A model generated the notes under the pieces. That model was given only the letters and a program-made list of their open reading frames with translations. It did no database searches and was not told where the DNA came from. Shown one piece after another: positions 19,988 to 30,951 of a stretch of DNA of 64,000 nt. The DNA is from Berberis thunbergii (Eukaryota; Streptophyta; Magnoliopsida; Ranunculales; Berberidaceae). The stretch is taken from NCBI GenBank assembly GCA_003290165.1, contig QNQO01005822.1:62001-126000 (forward strand), given 5' to 3'. A program made the translations under genes and the position numbers. Every line of letters begins with the position of its first letter. Position 1 is the stretch's first letter.

Positions 19988-22544
19988 ATGGATAGTGTAG
20001 AAGATATTGAATTGATGGAGAATGAAAAAAATTTAGAAGAGATAAATGATCCTACAGAAGGGATGAAATTCAACGACATTGATGAGTACAAACGTTATTA
20101 TTATGATTATGCCTATAAAATAAGATTTTCAGTGAAAATAAAGAATACAGAAAAAGATGAAAATGGAAAAACTATATACTTAACGCTTGCATGTGGTCGG
20201 TCTGGGTAGCATAGAAGTCAATCACAAAGTGTTGTAAACATGCGGGGTATAGCTAAATGTGGATGTATGGCTAAAATTAGAGGTAAAATACTATCTGATG
20301 GTGATGTGTTAGTGACAAAAGTAATAGTAGCTCACAATCATGAATTGAGCCCCGAAAAATCAAAATTTTATCCGAAAAATAGAGTTATGAGCTCATATGC
20401 GAAGAAGAAGCTAGATTATAATGATAGGGCAGGTATTAGGCCAAATAAGAATTTTACTTCATGTGTGGTTGAAGCTGGTGGTCATGATAATCTGCAATTT
20501 TCTCAGAAAGATTGTTACAATTATCTGGATAAAATGAGGAAGTTGAGACTTGGAGAGGGGGATGCAGAGGCCATTCATAACTACTTCCAAAAAATGCAAG
20601 CTAACAATGCTAATTTCTTTTATATGATGGATTTGGACAATAAAGGGAGATTGAGAAATGTCTTTTGGGCTGATGCATGGAGCAGAGCAGCTTACAAGGA
20701 GTTTGGAGATGCTGTTACCGTTGACACTACATACTTAACGAATAAGTATGACATGCCATTTGCTCCTTTTATTGGGGTGAACCATCACGGTCAGTCAATT
20801 CTTTTGGGATGTGGATTGATATGTGGTGAGACCATTGAAGAGTTTGTTTGGCTTTTCAAAACTTGGCTGGTGTGTATGAATGACAATGCTCCGACCGCAA
20901 TAATCACTGATCAAGATAGGGCAATAAAGAGAGCCGTTGAAATTGTATTTCCCAACACACAACACAGATGGTGCTTGTGGCATATTATGAAGAAGTTGCC
21001 TGAAAAATTGTCTGGTTACAATCAATATGAAGCAATAAAGTTTGCAATGCAAAGAGCAGTTTACGATTTTTTGTCTCATGAAGAGTTTGAAGTAAATTGG
21101 CATGGTTTCATTGAGAAATATTGTCTGCAAGAAAATGATTGGTTGAGAGGATTATATCTTGAAAGAATGCGTTGGGTGCCAACATATCAAAGATCTACTT
21201 TTTGGGCGGGGATGTCTTCAACTCAAAGGAGTGAAAGCATGAATGCTTTTTTTGATGGTTATGTAAATTCGAAGACCACTTTGAAGCAGTTCGTTGGACA
21301 ATATGAGAATGCACTACGAAGTAAGGTTCAAAAGGAAGCTGATTCGGACTTTAAATCGTATAACCGAGTGATCCCTTGCATTACTCCTTATGCAATAGAG
21401 ATAACTTTTTAAACGTCTTACACTACAAAAAAATTTAAGGAGTTCCAACAAGAGATAGCAGCAAATATATGTTGTACAATAAGTAGTAAAGTTATAGATG
21501 AAAGTGGCTTTGAGGTATACATTTTTAGAGAAGACTTGGTGATAGGAGATAGACGACGTTCAGTAAATTTTATAGTAAATTTTAACGTTGCCGACTTCAA
21601 TATCAAGTGTAATTGTCAATTGTTTGAGTTCAAGGGGATCTTATGCAGACATGTATTGAAAGTGTTGTTTGAAAGCCATATTCATGCTATACCAGATAAA
21701 TATGTTCTTCAGAGGTGGAGGAAAGATGTGAAGAGGGCTCATATAAGGGTTAAGATTGTTTATTCAGATTGGGGAATGAAGCCTGAAAGTCAAAGGTTTG
21801 ACAAGATGTGCAGTCACTTCTATGAAATGGCCGACTACGCCGCTGAGGATGAAAAGAAGACATGCCAAGTTCATGAATGGATCAATTTGAAAATGGACCA
21901 ACTCAAAACTGATGATGGTGATGAGGGTGTTGATTCACATGGGTTTATGGAATTTGAGTCCAACACTACTAGTTCTGGGATGCAATCCAACATTCAGAGT
22001 CCATTACCGATTCGTAGCAAAGGCCGACGCTCTAATTAAAGGGTGCAACCCACAGATGAAAAGATTCGAAAAAAATACAAAGGAAAAAAAATAAACAAAC
22101 AAAAAATGTGGTATGTTCTGCAATATGTTTTTTTTGAATTTTTAATTTCTTAAGTCTAGGATATTTGACACGTGTCATTTGTAGGGTTGTTCCCAGAGTG
22201 GAATTGAAGGATCAGAATATTTGACACCGCATTCAATAAATCCAAATACCCAGGTTTGTTTTTAATATATTTACTGACGCGTAACTATCACTTATGATTG
22301 TTTACTTATGATTTGTATTTGTGGACTTCAAGGATGAAACAATTGTGTCACAATCTGGTGCATTATCAGGAATGAATCATATTTATTCGCTCCTCTCACA
22401 GGTATTGCACTTATGATTTCCTAATATTGCAGTTATTTCGCAATGCAATTCTTTATTATTTATTTAATTAGTTATTTTGGCAGACACCAACTTCAAACAA
22501 CGACATGGAGTTGCCAGACTATAGGTGGTTGTGAATTCAAAATG
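19988..22544 (+). pseudogene. FAR1/FHY3-type MULE transposase with in-frame stops
   Basis: One reading frame runs from the ATG at 19988 to 22039 (684 codons), broken only by TAG at 20207-20209 and TAA at 21410-21412. Order of domains: an N-terminal FAR1-type WRKY-GCM1 zinc finger (CGRSG ... CGCMAKI ... HNHEL); a MULE DDE core with VTVDTTYLTNKY and IITDQDRAIKRAV, HRWCLWHIMKK and the RSESMNAFFDGYV signature; and a SWIM zinc finger (CNCQLFEFKGILCRHVL). The frame stops at 22039 (TAA). Three further short open segments (22185-22253, 22333-22401, 22494-22544), bounded by acceptor/donor signals and ending at TGA, resemble FAR1 C-terminal exons. FAR1 and FHY3 are transcription factors derived from such transposases; the TIRs show this copy is a transposon gene. 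Confidence 0.9.
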
Positions 22545-24515
22545 TTTTCAAGTAAGGTTAGTTTATTGTTCTTCCAAGTTATTTAGTGTAGCATATGCAA
22601 AATCTGTAGGAATGTAGAGGGATTAGTTGTATCAAAGCAACAATTTTTTTCTCTCATTTCCATATTCTCCATTATATTGTGTGTTTGTGTGGGAAAGGAA
22701 GGGATTAGTTGACTAAATACTCCATTCATCCATTTCGAATCCTATGTTACCATGTTTCTATCATAAGTTAGTCAGATGATATGCAAACCGAGCAAACTTC
22801 TTTATAAGTTCTAAGATCATACCAAGGTCTCAACAGTGTTTTTAAATTGAATCGCTGATATGTTTTGTATGTAATTACATCTAATGAGATATGAAATGTT
22901 TTAACTCTTATCTGAAGCTTGTTCCGTTCTTGCTAGATCGTGGTGAATATCACAGCTCCCCATCCTATCCTTCACAGGAGAAGGATCGCCACAGACACCA
23001 TTCATACACTTGAAGGCATACATGCCTGTTGAATTTGCAAACTTCAGGACGACCTCCACATTAAAGTTGTTCAGAATTTCCATTTCATCATAACAAGAAA
23101 GTAGCGTGTCAGCGTGTTTTGTTTTGCTCTGATGTCTAATTCAGGAAATTATAGATATCCTTGTTTACATTGAAGTGCTGACCTCATTCCATTGCGGGGT
23201 AAGGCATGTTTTTTTGTTTGGCAGGTTCTATCATTATGTTTTCCCTTCGCTTTTGTATCCGCAGAATCAGTTGAACTAATAGAAGAAAATCAGTGCTATT
23301 TGTGGATGTTATTAATGGTTCTGTCACAGACATATTGCTTGTAGCTTGGCTAGCTCAAGATGAGCAGGAGCTGTTGCATCACATTTTTTTCCTTTTGAAT
23401 TCAAGTCTATTTTATTTTGTTCTTCACTATCTTCAATCATTGTTGTTTCCCTAGGACCTAGGATGTGCATTAGAGTACTAACAGGTACTAATTATGGTAG
23501 ATTATCAGCTTTTGCCAGGGTATTATAAGAAAACCCTGCAAATTATACGTAGTAAAGGTGGTTTACAACACATGTTCCTTCCATTGGTATCCAATTGATA
23601 TTGCAGTCTGCTCGAGCTAACCCAGGTCTTTCAATGTTAATCAGCAAAAGAGAATTGTTTTGAAAACAAATTCATTTTTGTGATGCACAACTTTTCTCTC
23701 TGCCTTTTAAGAAATCAAAAGAAAAAGTAACTAAAAAAGAGCAAATGCTAGTTGTGGTGAATGAAAGTAGATGCAGAAAACATAATGCAATACCTGAGTA
23801 GAGTTTGGTGTTGATGGTGTTAACGTGACTACATACTGCATAATTTCATAAACCCTCACTTGTCCAAATCTAATTAACAGCATGTTGACAATAGAAACTT
23901 GCAAGGTTGTTTCCCCTAGTCTTTAGCTCAGATAAGCTCCGATTGATATCCAATCTCATGCTTTGCGAGGTATGGACGGAAAAATGATTCATAAACATAT
24001 GTAGTTCCCTGAAATGGGTTTATTTTAAGAAAAGTGAACAAATAATTAGGCAACAAAACATTAGAGATGTGCTACTTTTCCTTGCTTTTGTTTTAGGATA
24101 CCATAGGTATATGTAGAGTGCCAACTTTGCTTCATTATACATTGGTAACCTTCATAAAACTCAGACGATCAACAACATTACAAACATAGAACACAACATA
24201 TTGTCAGAATGTAAATGATTCAAGGATACACTAAGGACTAATACTTACCATGAAATGAGAGTGTCACCCCCAACAATTCTGAATCTGCATTAAACCAATT
24301 TAATGTACCTTTAAAGATGAACAGAGAGATTTTGTGATGTGAACGAGAAGATGCTCTGATAACAAATAATATGAAGGATCAACATGGTGCGGATGAAAGG
24401 GACTCTTCTATGTAGAAAGAAACAACTATTTGAATTACACCGTTGTCCTACCCGAAACATTATGTACATTCATTCATAACATAACTGAATACACTTTTGA
24501 AATACCACTTACAAA
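22545..24515. other. MULE interior without a recognised gene
   Basis: Downstream of the transposase there are minus-strand ORFs, the clearest at 22901-23083 (with FKCMNGVCGDPSPVKDRMG and CDIHHDLARTEQ). Nothing is recognised. A second spliced minus-strand gene, as in some autonomous MULEs, or a captured host gene would both fit. Confidence 0.3.
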
Positions 24516-24519
24516 GTAT

Positions 24520-24818
24520 TCAAAATGCCACAAGTTTGAAAAAAAAAATTACCATTATCATAAGAAACACCACTAGTAGTGCATTAATCAAATCCCTTGT
24601 TAAAGCCCATTTATCATTGTTCACTTCAGCTTCACCCGCGCGAGCGTGATACTGATTAGCTTCGAGGAGATTTCTTGCCTCGCAGTTCTTATTTTTGACC
24701 TCTGCAGCAGATGATGAGCTTGCCTCATCGTTATATTCCACCACTTCTGAGCGAACCCACTCTTTATAACTAGCATAAGCCTCGGCAGCTGAGGCAAAAC
24801 CCTTTTACAAATTACCAC
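24520..24818 (-). CDS. Unrecognised minus-strand ORF with C-terminal membrane segment
   Basis: The frame includes AAEAYASYKEWVRSEVVEYN, then DEASSSSAAEVKNKNCEARN and ends with a hydrophobic stretch (LINALLVVFLMIMVIFFFKL) followed by a short tail. One membrane helix at the very C-terminus preceded by a charged, Ala/Glu-rich region is the layout of a tail-anchored protein. It lies just inside the right TIR of the MULE. It could be the last exon of a captured host gene or of a second MULE gene. The 5' part is not evident. I do not recognise the family. Confidence 0.35.
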
Positions 24819-24944
24819 TATATCCTGTTACTTGGATTGAACAATCTTGTCAAGTTGCGTAAATTCCAGGGACACGACTGCGATATACCACATATGCCTT
24901 GTATGTCATTGTTGGGTTAAGATCCTTATTTCAACGTACGAAAA

Positions 24945-25525
24945 TTTGTAAAAAATTTGCAGGATTATCATGAATTTCAGTAGTATAATTGAACAAAAAT
25001 TTGTAAAAATTTTGCTGGATTATCATGAATTTCAGGGTAAAAAAAATTTTAGGGTATAAATTTCAGGATTATCTGATTTCAGTAGTATGAATTTCAGGAT
25101 TATTTGATTTCAGGGTATAAAATTTTTGAAGATAAATTTAAGTTTTAATTTCAGAAGATAAATTCTGCAAAATTATGAAATTACATACCAGAAGAAGGAG
25201 GAGCAGGAGCAGGAGCGGCGCAACAGAGGAGCAGGAGCAATGCGAGGAGGAGGAGGAGGAGCATGCGCGAGGAGGAGGAGCAGGCGCAAGGAGGAGCAGT
25301 CGAGGAGGAAGAGCAGGCGCGAGGAGGAGGAGGAACAATTGAGGAGGAGGTGGAGCAGGCGCGAGGAGGAGGAGAGTATGCAAGGGTTTCGGATGTGAAG
25401 AACAGGCCCTTGCAATTCGCAAACCTTCCCATGTTGAATGAATGGTTCCTCACGTGCGAGACACCCTCCCTATGGCACGTGCCTGGGAGGTTACGTTCCA
25501 TCCGCGGGCTGCGTAGAATTACTCC
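24945..25525. repeat. MULE right terminal inverted repeat
   Basis: Inverted match of 19243-19860, ending at ATTACTCC before the TAATACGTG duplication. Confidence 0.9.
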
Positions 25526-25536
25526 TAATACGTGAC

Positions 25537-25572
25537 CACCCCCCCCCCCCCCCCCCCAAAAAAAAAAAAAAA
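25537..25572. repeat. Poly-C/poly-A tract beside the MULE
   Basis: About 18 C are followed by about 15 A. Homopolymers of this length are also a common site of assembly error. Confidence 0.9.
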
Positions 25573-25654
25573 GGATAAAATGATCTACTTCAATAGCAAA
25601 AAATCAATTGTTAGTATAATATATATATATTGCATTATTACCCTTTATATTTAT

Positions 25655-25826
25655 AGTTTGTTTATGCAAGTAGTTAATGTCAATGAATACATAAAAATCG
25701 GTAACGTGCTTGCAATTACATGTGTGTGCTAATTTTACTTCATTTTTTTTAGCCAAATCCTTAAAAAACTTCATTTTATATAAATAAATATTAAATATAC
25801 GTGCACGTAGAGCGCGCCCACCCCAA

Positions 25827-25872
<46 letters not shown>

Positions 25873-26058
25873 TTTACCCTTAATAGTTTGTTTATGCAAG
25901 CAATTATTGAATTCATTTGCATAAAAATCGATAACGTACTTGCAATTAAATGTGTGTGCTAAATTTACTTAATTTTTTTAGCCAAATCCTTAAAAAATTT
26001 AATTTAATATTAATAAATATTAATATACATACACGAAGAGCGCGTTCACCCCAAGTGC
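25655..26058. repeat. Tandem duplication, about 235-bp period, with (AT)n
   Basis: Two copies of about 170 bp share GTTTGTTTATGCAAG, CGTRCTTGCAATTAMATGTG and AGCCAAATCCTTAAAAAA, and both end RGAGCGCGYYCACCCCAAGT. They start at about 25655 and 25888 and are separated by an (AT)n run at 25829-25868. Copies are roughly 85% alike. Confidence 0.85.
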
Positions 26059-26229
26059 CATGTGTAGTGTTTATTGGACAGTGGGTAGCAAAATCCTCAA
26101 TTGACTTTCTAGATCGGACAATGGGCTTAAGGATCCACTTTCATTTGGCCCCGGGTAGCATTTACACCATGGGCTTTATTTTTGGGATATGTGGTGTCAT
26201 GGAACATTTCTAACAAATTTCAATGATGC

Positions 26230-26928
26230 CAAGGGTGTGTTTGATTCTATGAAATCTTATTTCATGGAAATCCATCAGGAGATCACCTACATCTAAGCTA
26301 GTTTGAGCCATTCAGCAATTCACCATTAGATTTTGTGATCTATAATGAGAATGAAAATTCCATGAACGTGAAAACCACACCCAATGGTGGATAATAAGTG
26401 CTACTTCAATTTAGTCTTAAATATAAGGGTCTCCTCATGAATGTCCATGGAATAGGATGTCATCCAGGGTCTGTTTGGTGGCCATTTTTTTTATAGAAAA
26501 TATAATCCAATTCCCATGTAAGTGATTTTTCCTTGTTTTGAATGTGTATTTAGTATTAGGAAAAGAATTTTGCATATGACTAGTTTTCCTATCTCTTATG
26601 GGAATCCAAATCTTTAGCCCTATTGAAAACGGAAACGGTTTCAACTCTCATGTCTAATTTCCATCCCACCAAACAAACCACTAATGAAATATGTCCTAAC
26701 AGTCTAATTAACATTAAGGGTTTGTTTGGTTGCATGAAAATTGAAATCAGTTTCGGGATCCAATTATGAGGCCTCCCCTTCAGACTTAAATTCCCATGAG
26801 CAGTGGAAAAACAATTTTATAAATAATCGAATTCCTGTCAGTAAATAGATAACCAAATAATGAAAATCTGCATAACAAGGAAAATAGATTTTATTTCATT
26901 ATAAAAATGGCTAACCAAACATACCTTA
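26230..26928. mobile_element. Cluster of three MITE-like elements with GTTTGTTTGG-type ends
   Basis: Three successive segments each open with a variant of AGGGTNTGTTTG and close with its complement. They are about 26230-26465 (AAGGGTGTGTTTGATTC; right end degraded), 26466-26683 (GGGTCTGTTTGGTGG ... CCACCAAACAAACC) and 26713-26928 (TTAAGGGTTTGTTTGG ... CCAAACATACCTTAA). The third is flanked by TTAA on both sides, compatible with a PIF/Harbinger-type TWA duplication. None has coding capacity. Confidence 0.6.
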
Positions 26929-27364
26929 AAAAGAAAAAATGGTTTGGCACATGTTAATCAGGTCTAAGATTAAAACATCTGCAATAAATTGTGGCATGTG
27001 CTATTTTCTTTATCTTTTGACAAACTTGAAGGAAGAGAAAAAGTGTTTCACTCGTAATAGTCAAGTCTTGAGAGCCATTTCGAGTGAGAACACTCTAATC
27101 ATATTAGTAAAATATTCACTAAGAGCCATTGGATGATTGAAGTTGTAGGAATCCATTAGGGGTTTAGATTTTGGAGCGCAAAGTTTATATGACTACTATA
27201 GTGTCTTGCTCCAGTTACATTCTAACACAATAATCTCTGTTTGTAACGATAATTCAAAAGGTAAATTTAGTGTTTCATTGCCCTTGAAATGCTGATAAAG
27301 CCTTCGCATAATTTACGAAATTTTGAAATTGTCCTTCACTATATTGAAAGCTCATTTGAACAAA

Positions 27365-27605
27365 AAAAACCCTGATTCAACCCAATGGAACCCCAAGCCT
27401 AGTTTACAATAAAAAAAATAGAACCCTTAGCCTAATTAAACTCAAAACCTTGGTTCAACTCAAATAGAAACCCAAACCCAATTTTAAACCAAAAAAAATA
27501 TAATCCACTGCTTAATTCAACCCAAATAAAATCCTTAGCCAATTTGCAACCCAAAAAAATAGAACCCAAAGCCTTATTTAATTCAAAACTCGATTCAACC
27601 TAAAC
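27365..27605. repeat. Degenerate minisatellite
   Basis: About seven units of 30-40 bp are built from TTCAACCCAAA, AAAAAAATAGAACCC and TTAGCCTAATT. No coding frame crosses it. Confidence 0.65.
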
Positions 27606-27949
27606 ATTAACCCCCTCTCTAGCAAAATTTTTGTATTAATATATTTTTAAACTCAATATAAAAGAACAAAAAACCGTTGGATTAATTTTATAAATTTTCT
27701 GTTTTTCATTTAATAGAATTATTAATTTTCAAGGTATGCTTTGTAAACCATATGACAAGAGGTTTGATTTTTTTTTTATTAGTAATTCATAATTTGTTTT
27801 CATATTTGGTAATTTATTGACTATTTGGAGAGTGCTGAAGGCATGACACTTTAACCGTGCTAACGCACTAAGTGGAAAGTGTATATTGTGCCAACGACAT
27901 GGCTAATACACTAATGTATAAATACTTTTTTTTTAAGTAAGGTTGAACA

Positions 27950-28229
27950 AAAACGACTAAACTGATTGATTTAAAAAAAAATTAAAACCGATATTGTTAG
28001 TTTGGTTTTTATGTGATTTTAGCTGACAAAATCGAACCAATCAAATGTATATAATAAATAATATATATTTTATATAAAAATAATATAATAGGTTTAAAAC
28101 AATCGGTCGATTCAGTTTTATTTTGACTTTAATCGGTCGGTTCGATTCACAGTTTACCTAATATAATATTCGATCGGTTTGAAAATTTTAAAACCGATCG
28201 AAGTCGATTCAATTTTCAACCCTCATAAG
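27950..28229. mobile_element. hAT-like MITE with AACCGAT-type subterminal repeats
   Basis: It opens AGGTTGAACAAAAAC and closes TTTTCAACCCT, with many AAACCGAT/ATCGGT inverted words inside. It is the same family as 53407-53854, where an exact 8-bp duplication is visible. Here the target duplication is not clear. Confidence 0.65.
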
Positions 28230-28638
28230 TTTAGTGTGAGTGGGGGTGATGTAAAATTTGCTGTCAACTTACAATATGACCTCCAAGCTTCTTCTAAAAT
28301 CAAAATAAAATAAAAATAAATAAATAAATAAAATGAATGACGTTGAGAGAATCTAATCTATAGATGTGGCGTGCTCAGGCTCTGTGAAATGTGCAAAAAA
28401 GAGTCGAATATTTTAGTTTCATTTTTGGAAAACACATTTCATCTTCCACACCTCTTCTTAAGAAAACACACTCACTCACTCTACAAACAAACCCTAAACA
28501 CTCACCTCTCTCACACACACATTTGGATGGACGAATCAAGGTATGGAATCTTACACCTTGTAATGTTTTTTGTTTAATTATTTTTACTCGTTTAAAATCC
28601 ATTCTAGTTTGATTTGTTACATGGATGGGAGGTCTTGT

Positions 28639-28639
28639 G

Positions 28640-28680
<41 letters not shown>

Positions 28681-28681
28681 C
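28639..28681. repeat. (TAA)n microsatellite
   Basis: About 14 AAT/TAA units upstream of the F-box pseudogene. Confidence 0.95.
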
Positions 28682-28983
28682 TTTTAATTTGATTAAACCC
28701 CAAACAAACCCTAGTTTTCCGTGTCTGCTTCCCGGCACATTTTGCTTTTAGCAAACCAAGAAATCAATCACTGTGCCCCATGGAGATGCGTATAACTAAC
28801 TAAACTAAACTAAACTAATAATCGTCGTTATAATCTTATTTGATGTTCTCTTCTCTTGAACTTGTTTACTTTAGATTGGTGCGTTTGATATTCGAATTTT
28901 GCATTCACAGGTAGTCCTCGACTCCTAACTATTGAATTTTAGTTTTATTTCTGCTCTGCTCCGCTTCTGAGCAGGAAGCTCAA

Positions 28984-30600
28984 ATGGAGCGTGATGCTGA
29001 GGTTACAAATTCGGATATAATCACTACTTTACCTGATGGAGTCCTTCAACACATCCTCGAGCTCCTTCCTTCCCACAGTTTTCGCTGCCCTGCCCGTACT
29101 AGTATATTGTCAAGGAGATGGAGATACACTTGGTTTGCCTCCACTTCTTGACATTGAATACAAACAGCTCTGTGGTTGTGCTGATGACCGCATTGAAGAA
29201 GACGTGCGCTTTACTGTGAATCTCATGCAGAAATTATTCTATTTCTCCTTGATGGTCATAATGTAGATAAGCATCGTCTATGTTGTTCGTTTTGTGCCTG
29301 TGATTCCTATAAAGAAGAATTTGTTCATATCACCTCATGGATCTATACCATGTTAACGCAGCATAAAGTGTAAGATCTCAAACTCACCGTGCGTCAATGT
29401 GGAGCCTTTTGTGTTTCCAAAATCCTTCTTTACTTGTGAGTCACTAACATCATTTGAACTCCAAATAAAGAGAGTTCAAATTCCAAACTTGGTTTGTATT
29501 CCCAACCTCAAGAACTTTCTTCTCGAGATGATATGACACATCAAGTTTTCTTCACTTTTCCAAAACTTGAATACCTCGGGGGTGAATGATTGTAATGGGA
29601 TAACATGGAGACTGTCAATATGTCTGCCCCCAGGCTTAAAAGATTGGTTGTTGATGATGGATAATGATGTGAATTATGAGTCTTGTGCTATTAATGTCGA
29701 TGCACAGAGTCTAATATCCTTGAGGTTTTTGGTTACCTGATACATTACTACTCTCTATCCAACTTATCGTCTCTGGTTGATGCATCTGTTATGTTGTTTT
29801 ACAATGGTATGAAAAATGGCTGGGATACTGAAATATCTCACGTAAAAGTAAAACATCCAACAGTAACTGGTGTAACAACCGTGGTGAGTTTTTATTGTTT
29901 TCTTTTATGTTTTTTCAAGTTATCGCGTTCTCTTGTTGATATCTAAAGCATGGGAAAAACACTTCTTTGTGTACATTTCATTTTCTTTGTTTCAGATTCA
30001 GATGGTTTCCTTTGTTGCGATGCATATGATTTGGTCTGTTAAGGTTCTCGCTGAAGCACTCATCCGCTCACACTTCTAAATTTGACCATGTTGAGCGTGC
30101 ATTTCCCAGATTCTATGGAATCCCAAGAATTTGTGACCTTTCTCCGTATGCTTCCAAATCTTCAGTCTCTTCATTTTCTTGATGTAAGTCTACATATCAT
30201 ACCTTTTGTTTATTTCTTTATTTATTTATTCTGTTTTCATGATACTTTTTTTTTCTTTTCTTTTCTTTTCTTCTTGAAGAGGTTTTGGTTTACGCGTTCA
30301 TGTAGGGAGTCATTCAGCTCTTTGATAGGAAAGATGATGGGATGCTTGCAGCCTCACTTACATCCTGTCTATCAAAACTTAAAGCAATTGAAATTGGAAA
30401 ATTTGAAGGAGATGGATATGAGCTATTTTTAATTGAACTTTTCCTCAACATTGCAAGAGTCTTGGACCGGATGGCTATCAGACCTTCCAACAAATTACGG
30501 GCAGATGCTAAGAAACAATTGGAAGTTACCAGAATGGTACTTAATGCTTCCCAGAGGCTCAACTTCTTGTGTGGTTGATTTTTTCCAGGATACTTTTGAT
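28984..30600 (+). pseudogene. F-box/LRR/FBD protein gene, decayed
   Basis: The ATG at 28984 opens MERDAEV; an F-box follows with LPDGVLQHILELLP and RTSILSRRWRYTW. The frame then ends at TGA (29149-29151), where a neighbouring frame takes over. LRR-type pieces follow in several frames: DGHNVDKHRLCCSFC, FTCESLTSFELQIKRVQIPN, APRLKRLVVDDG. After a 100-bp intron (GTAAGT at 30184 to TAG at 30305) comes an FBD domain (LSKLKAIEIGKFEGDGYELF ... NIARVLDRMAIRPSNKL). F-box proteins of this family are substrate receptors of SCF ubiquitin ligases. Upstream, 28380-28540 looks like a normal CT-rich plant leader. Because intron, leader and domain order are kept, this is probably a resident gene that has died, not a captured scrap. 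Confidence 0.85.
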
Positions 30601-30951
30601 TATTTTGCTTTGGAATTTTAAGTACCAAAATGACATGATTTTCTATTCAATTGATATTTCTACGCTCTGATATTGTAAGCAAATAGTTATATGATTATAT
30701 CTATTCAGGCATCTGGGCCTGGATGAAACATGTGCACTAGCGATTCTTTCAGTTTAAGAGTGCCAAGTTACGTGCCATTCTAATTGACTATGCGGAACTT
30801 TCTCTTGAAAACACTCACAATACTGACTGTTCAAACTTTGCATATGATGGATTGCACTTCTGTAATTCTATATTTCATTGATTAACTGGAATGGAAAATT
30901 AGTATTAATTAAATGAAAATAGAAGTTGAAAAGGTAGAGTTCATGGGAACA

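Larger units (their letters stand above)
19234..25534 (+). mobile_element. Complete MULE with FAR1-like transposase, long TIRs and 9-bp duplication
   Basis: Both flanks carry TAATACGTG (19234-19242 and 25526-25534), the 9-bp duplication expected of Mutator-like elements. The ends read GAGTAATTTTACGCAGCCCGCG and, complemented, GGAGTAATTCTACGCAGCCCGCG. The inverted repeats extend for about 600 bp (19243-19860 and 24945-25525) and include a CTCCTC-rich block and TTCATAATTTTGCAGAATTTATC. The interior encodes a FAR1/FHY3-like transposase on the plus strand and unrecognised minus-strand ORFs. Close similarity of the TIRs suggests a fairly recent insertion. Stops in the transposase make it non-autonomous now. 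Confidence 0.9.

Noticed and set aside
20795..21130. Minus-strand ORF opposite the FAR1-like frame
   Set aside because: A shadow of the transposase coding sequence.
28375..28612. Short ORFs upstream of the F-box pseudogene
   Set aside because: They cover a CT/CA-rich leader-like region and have no homology.
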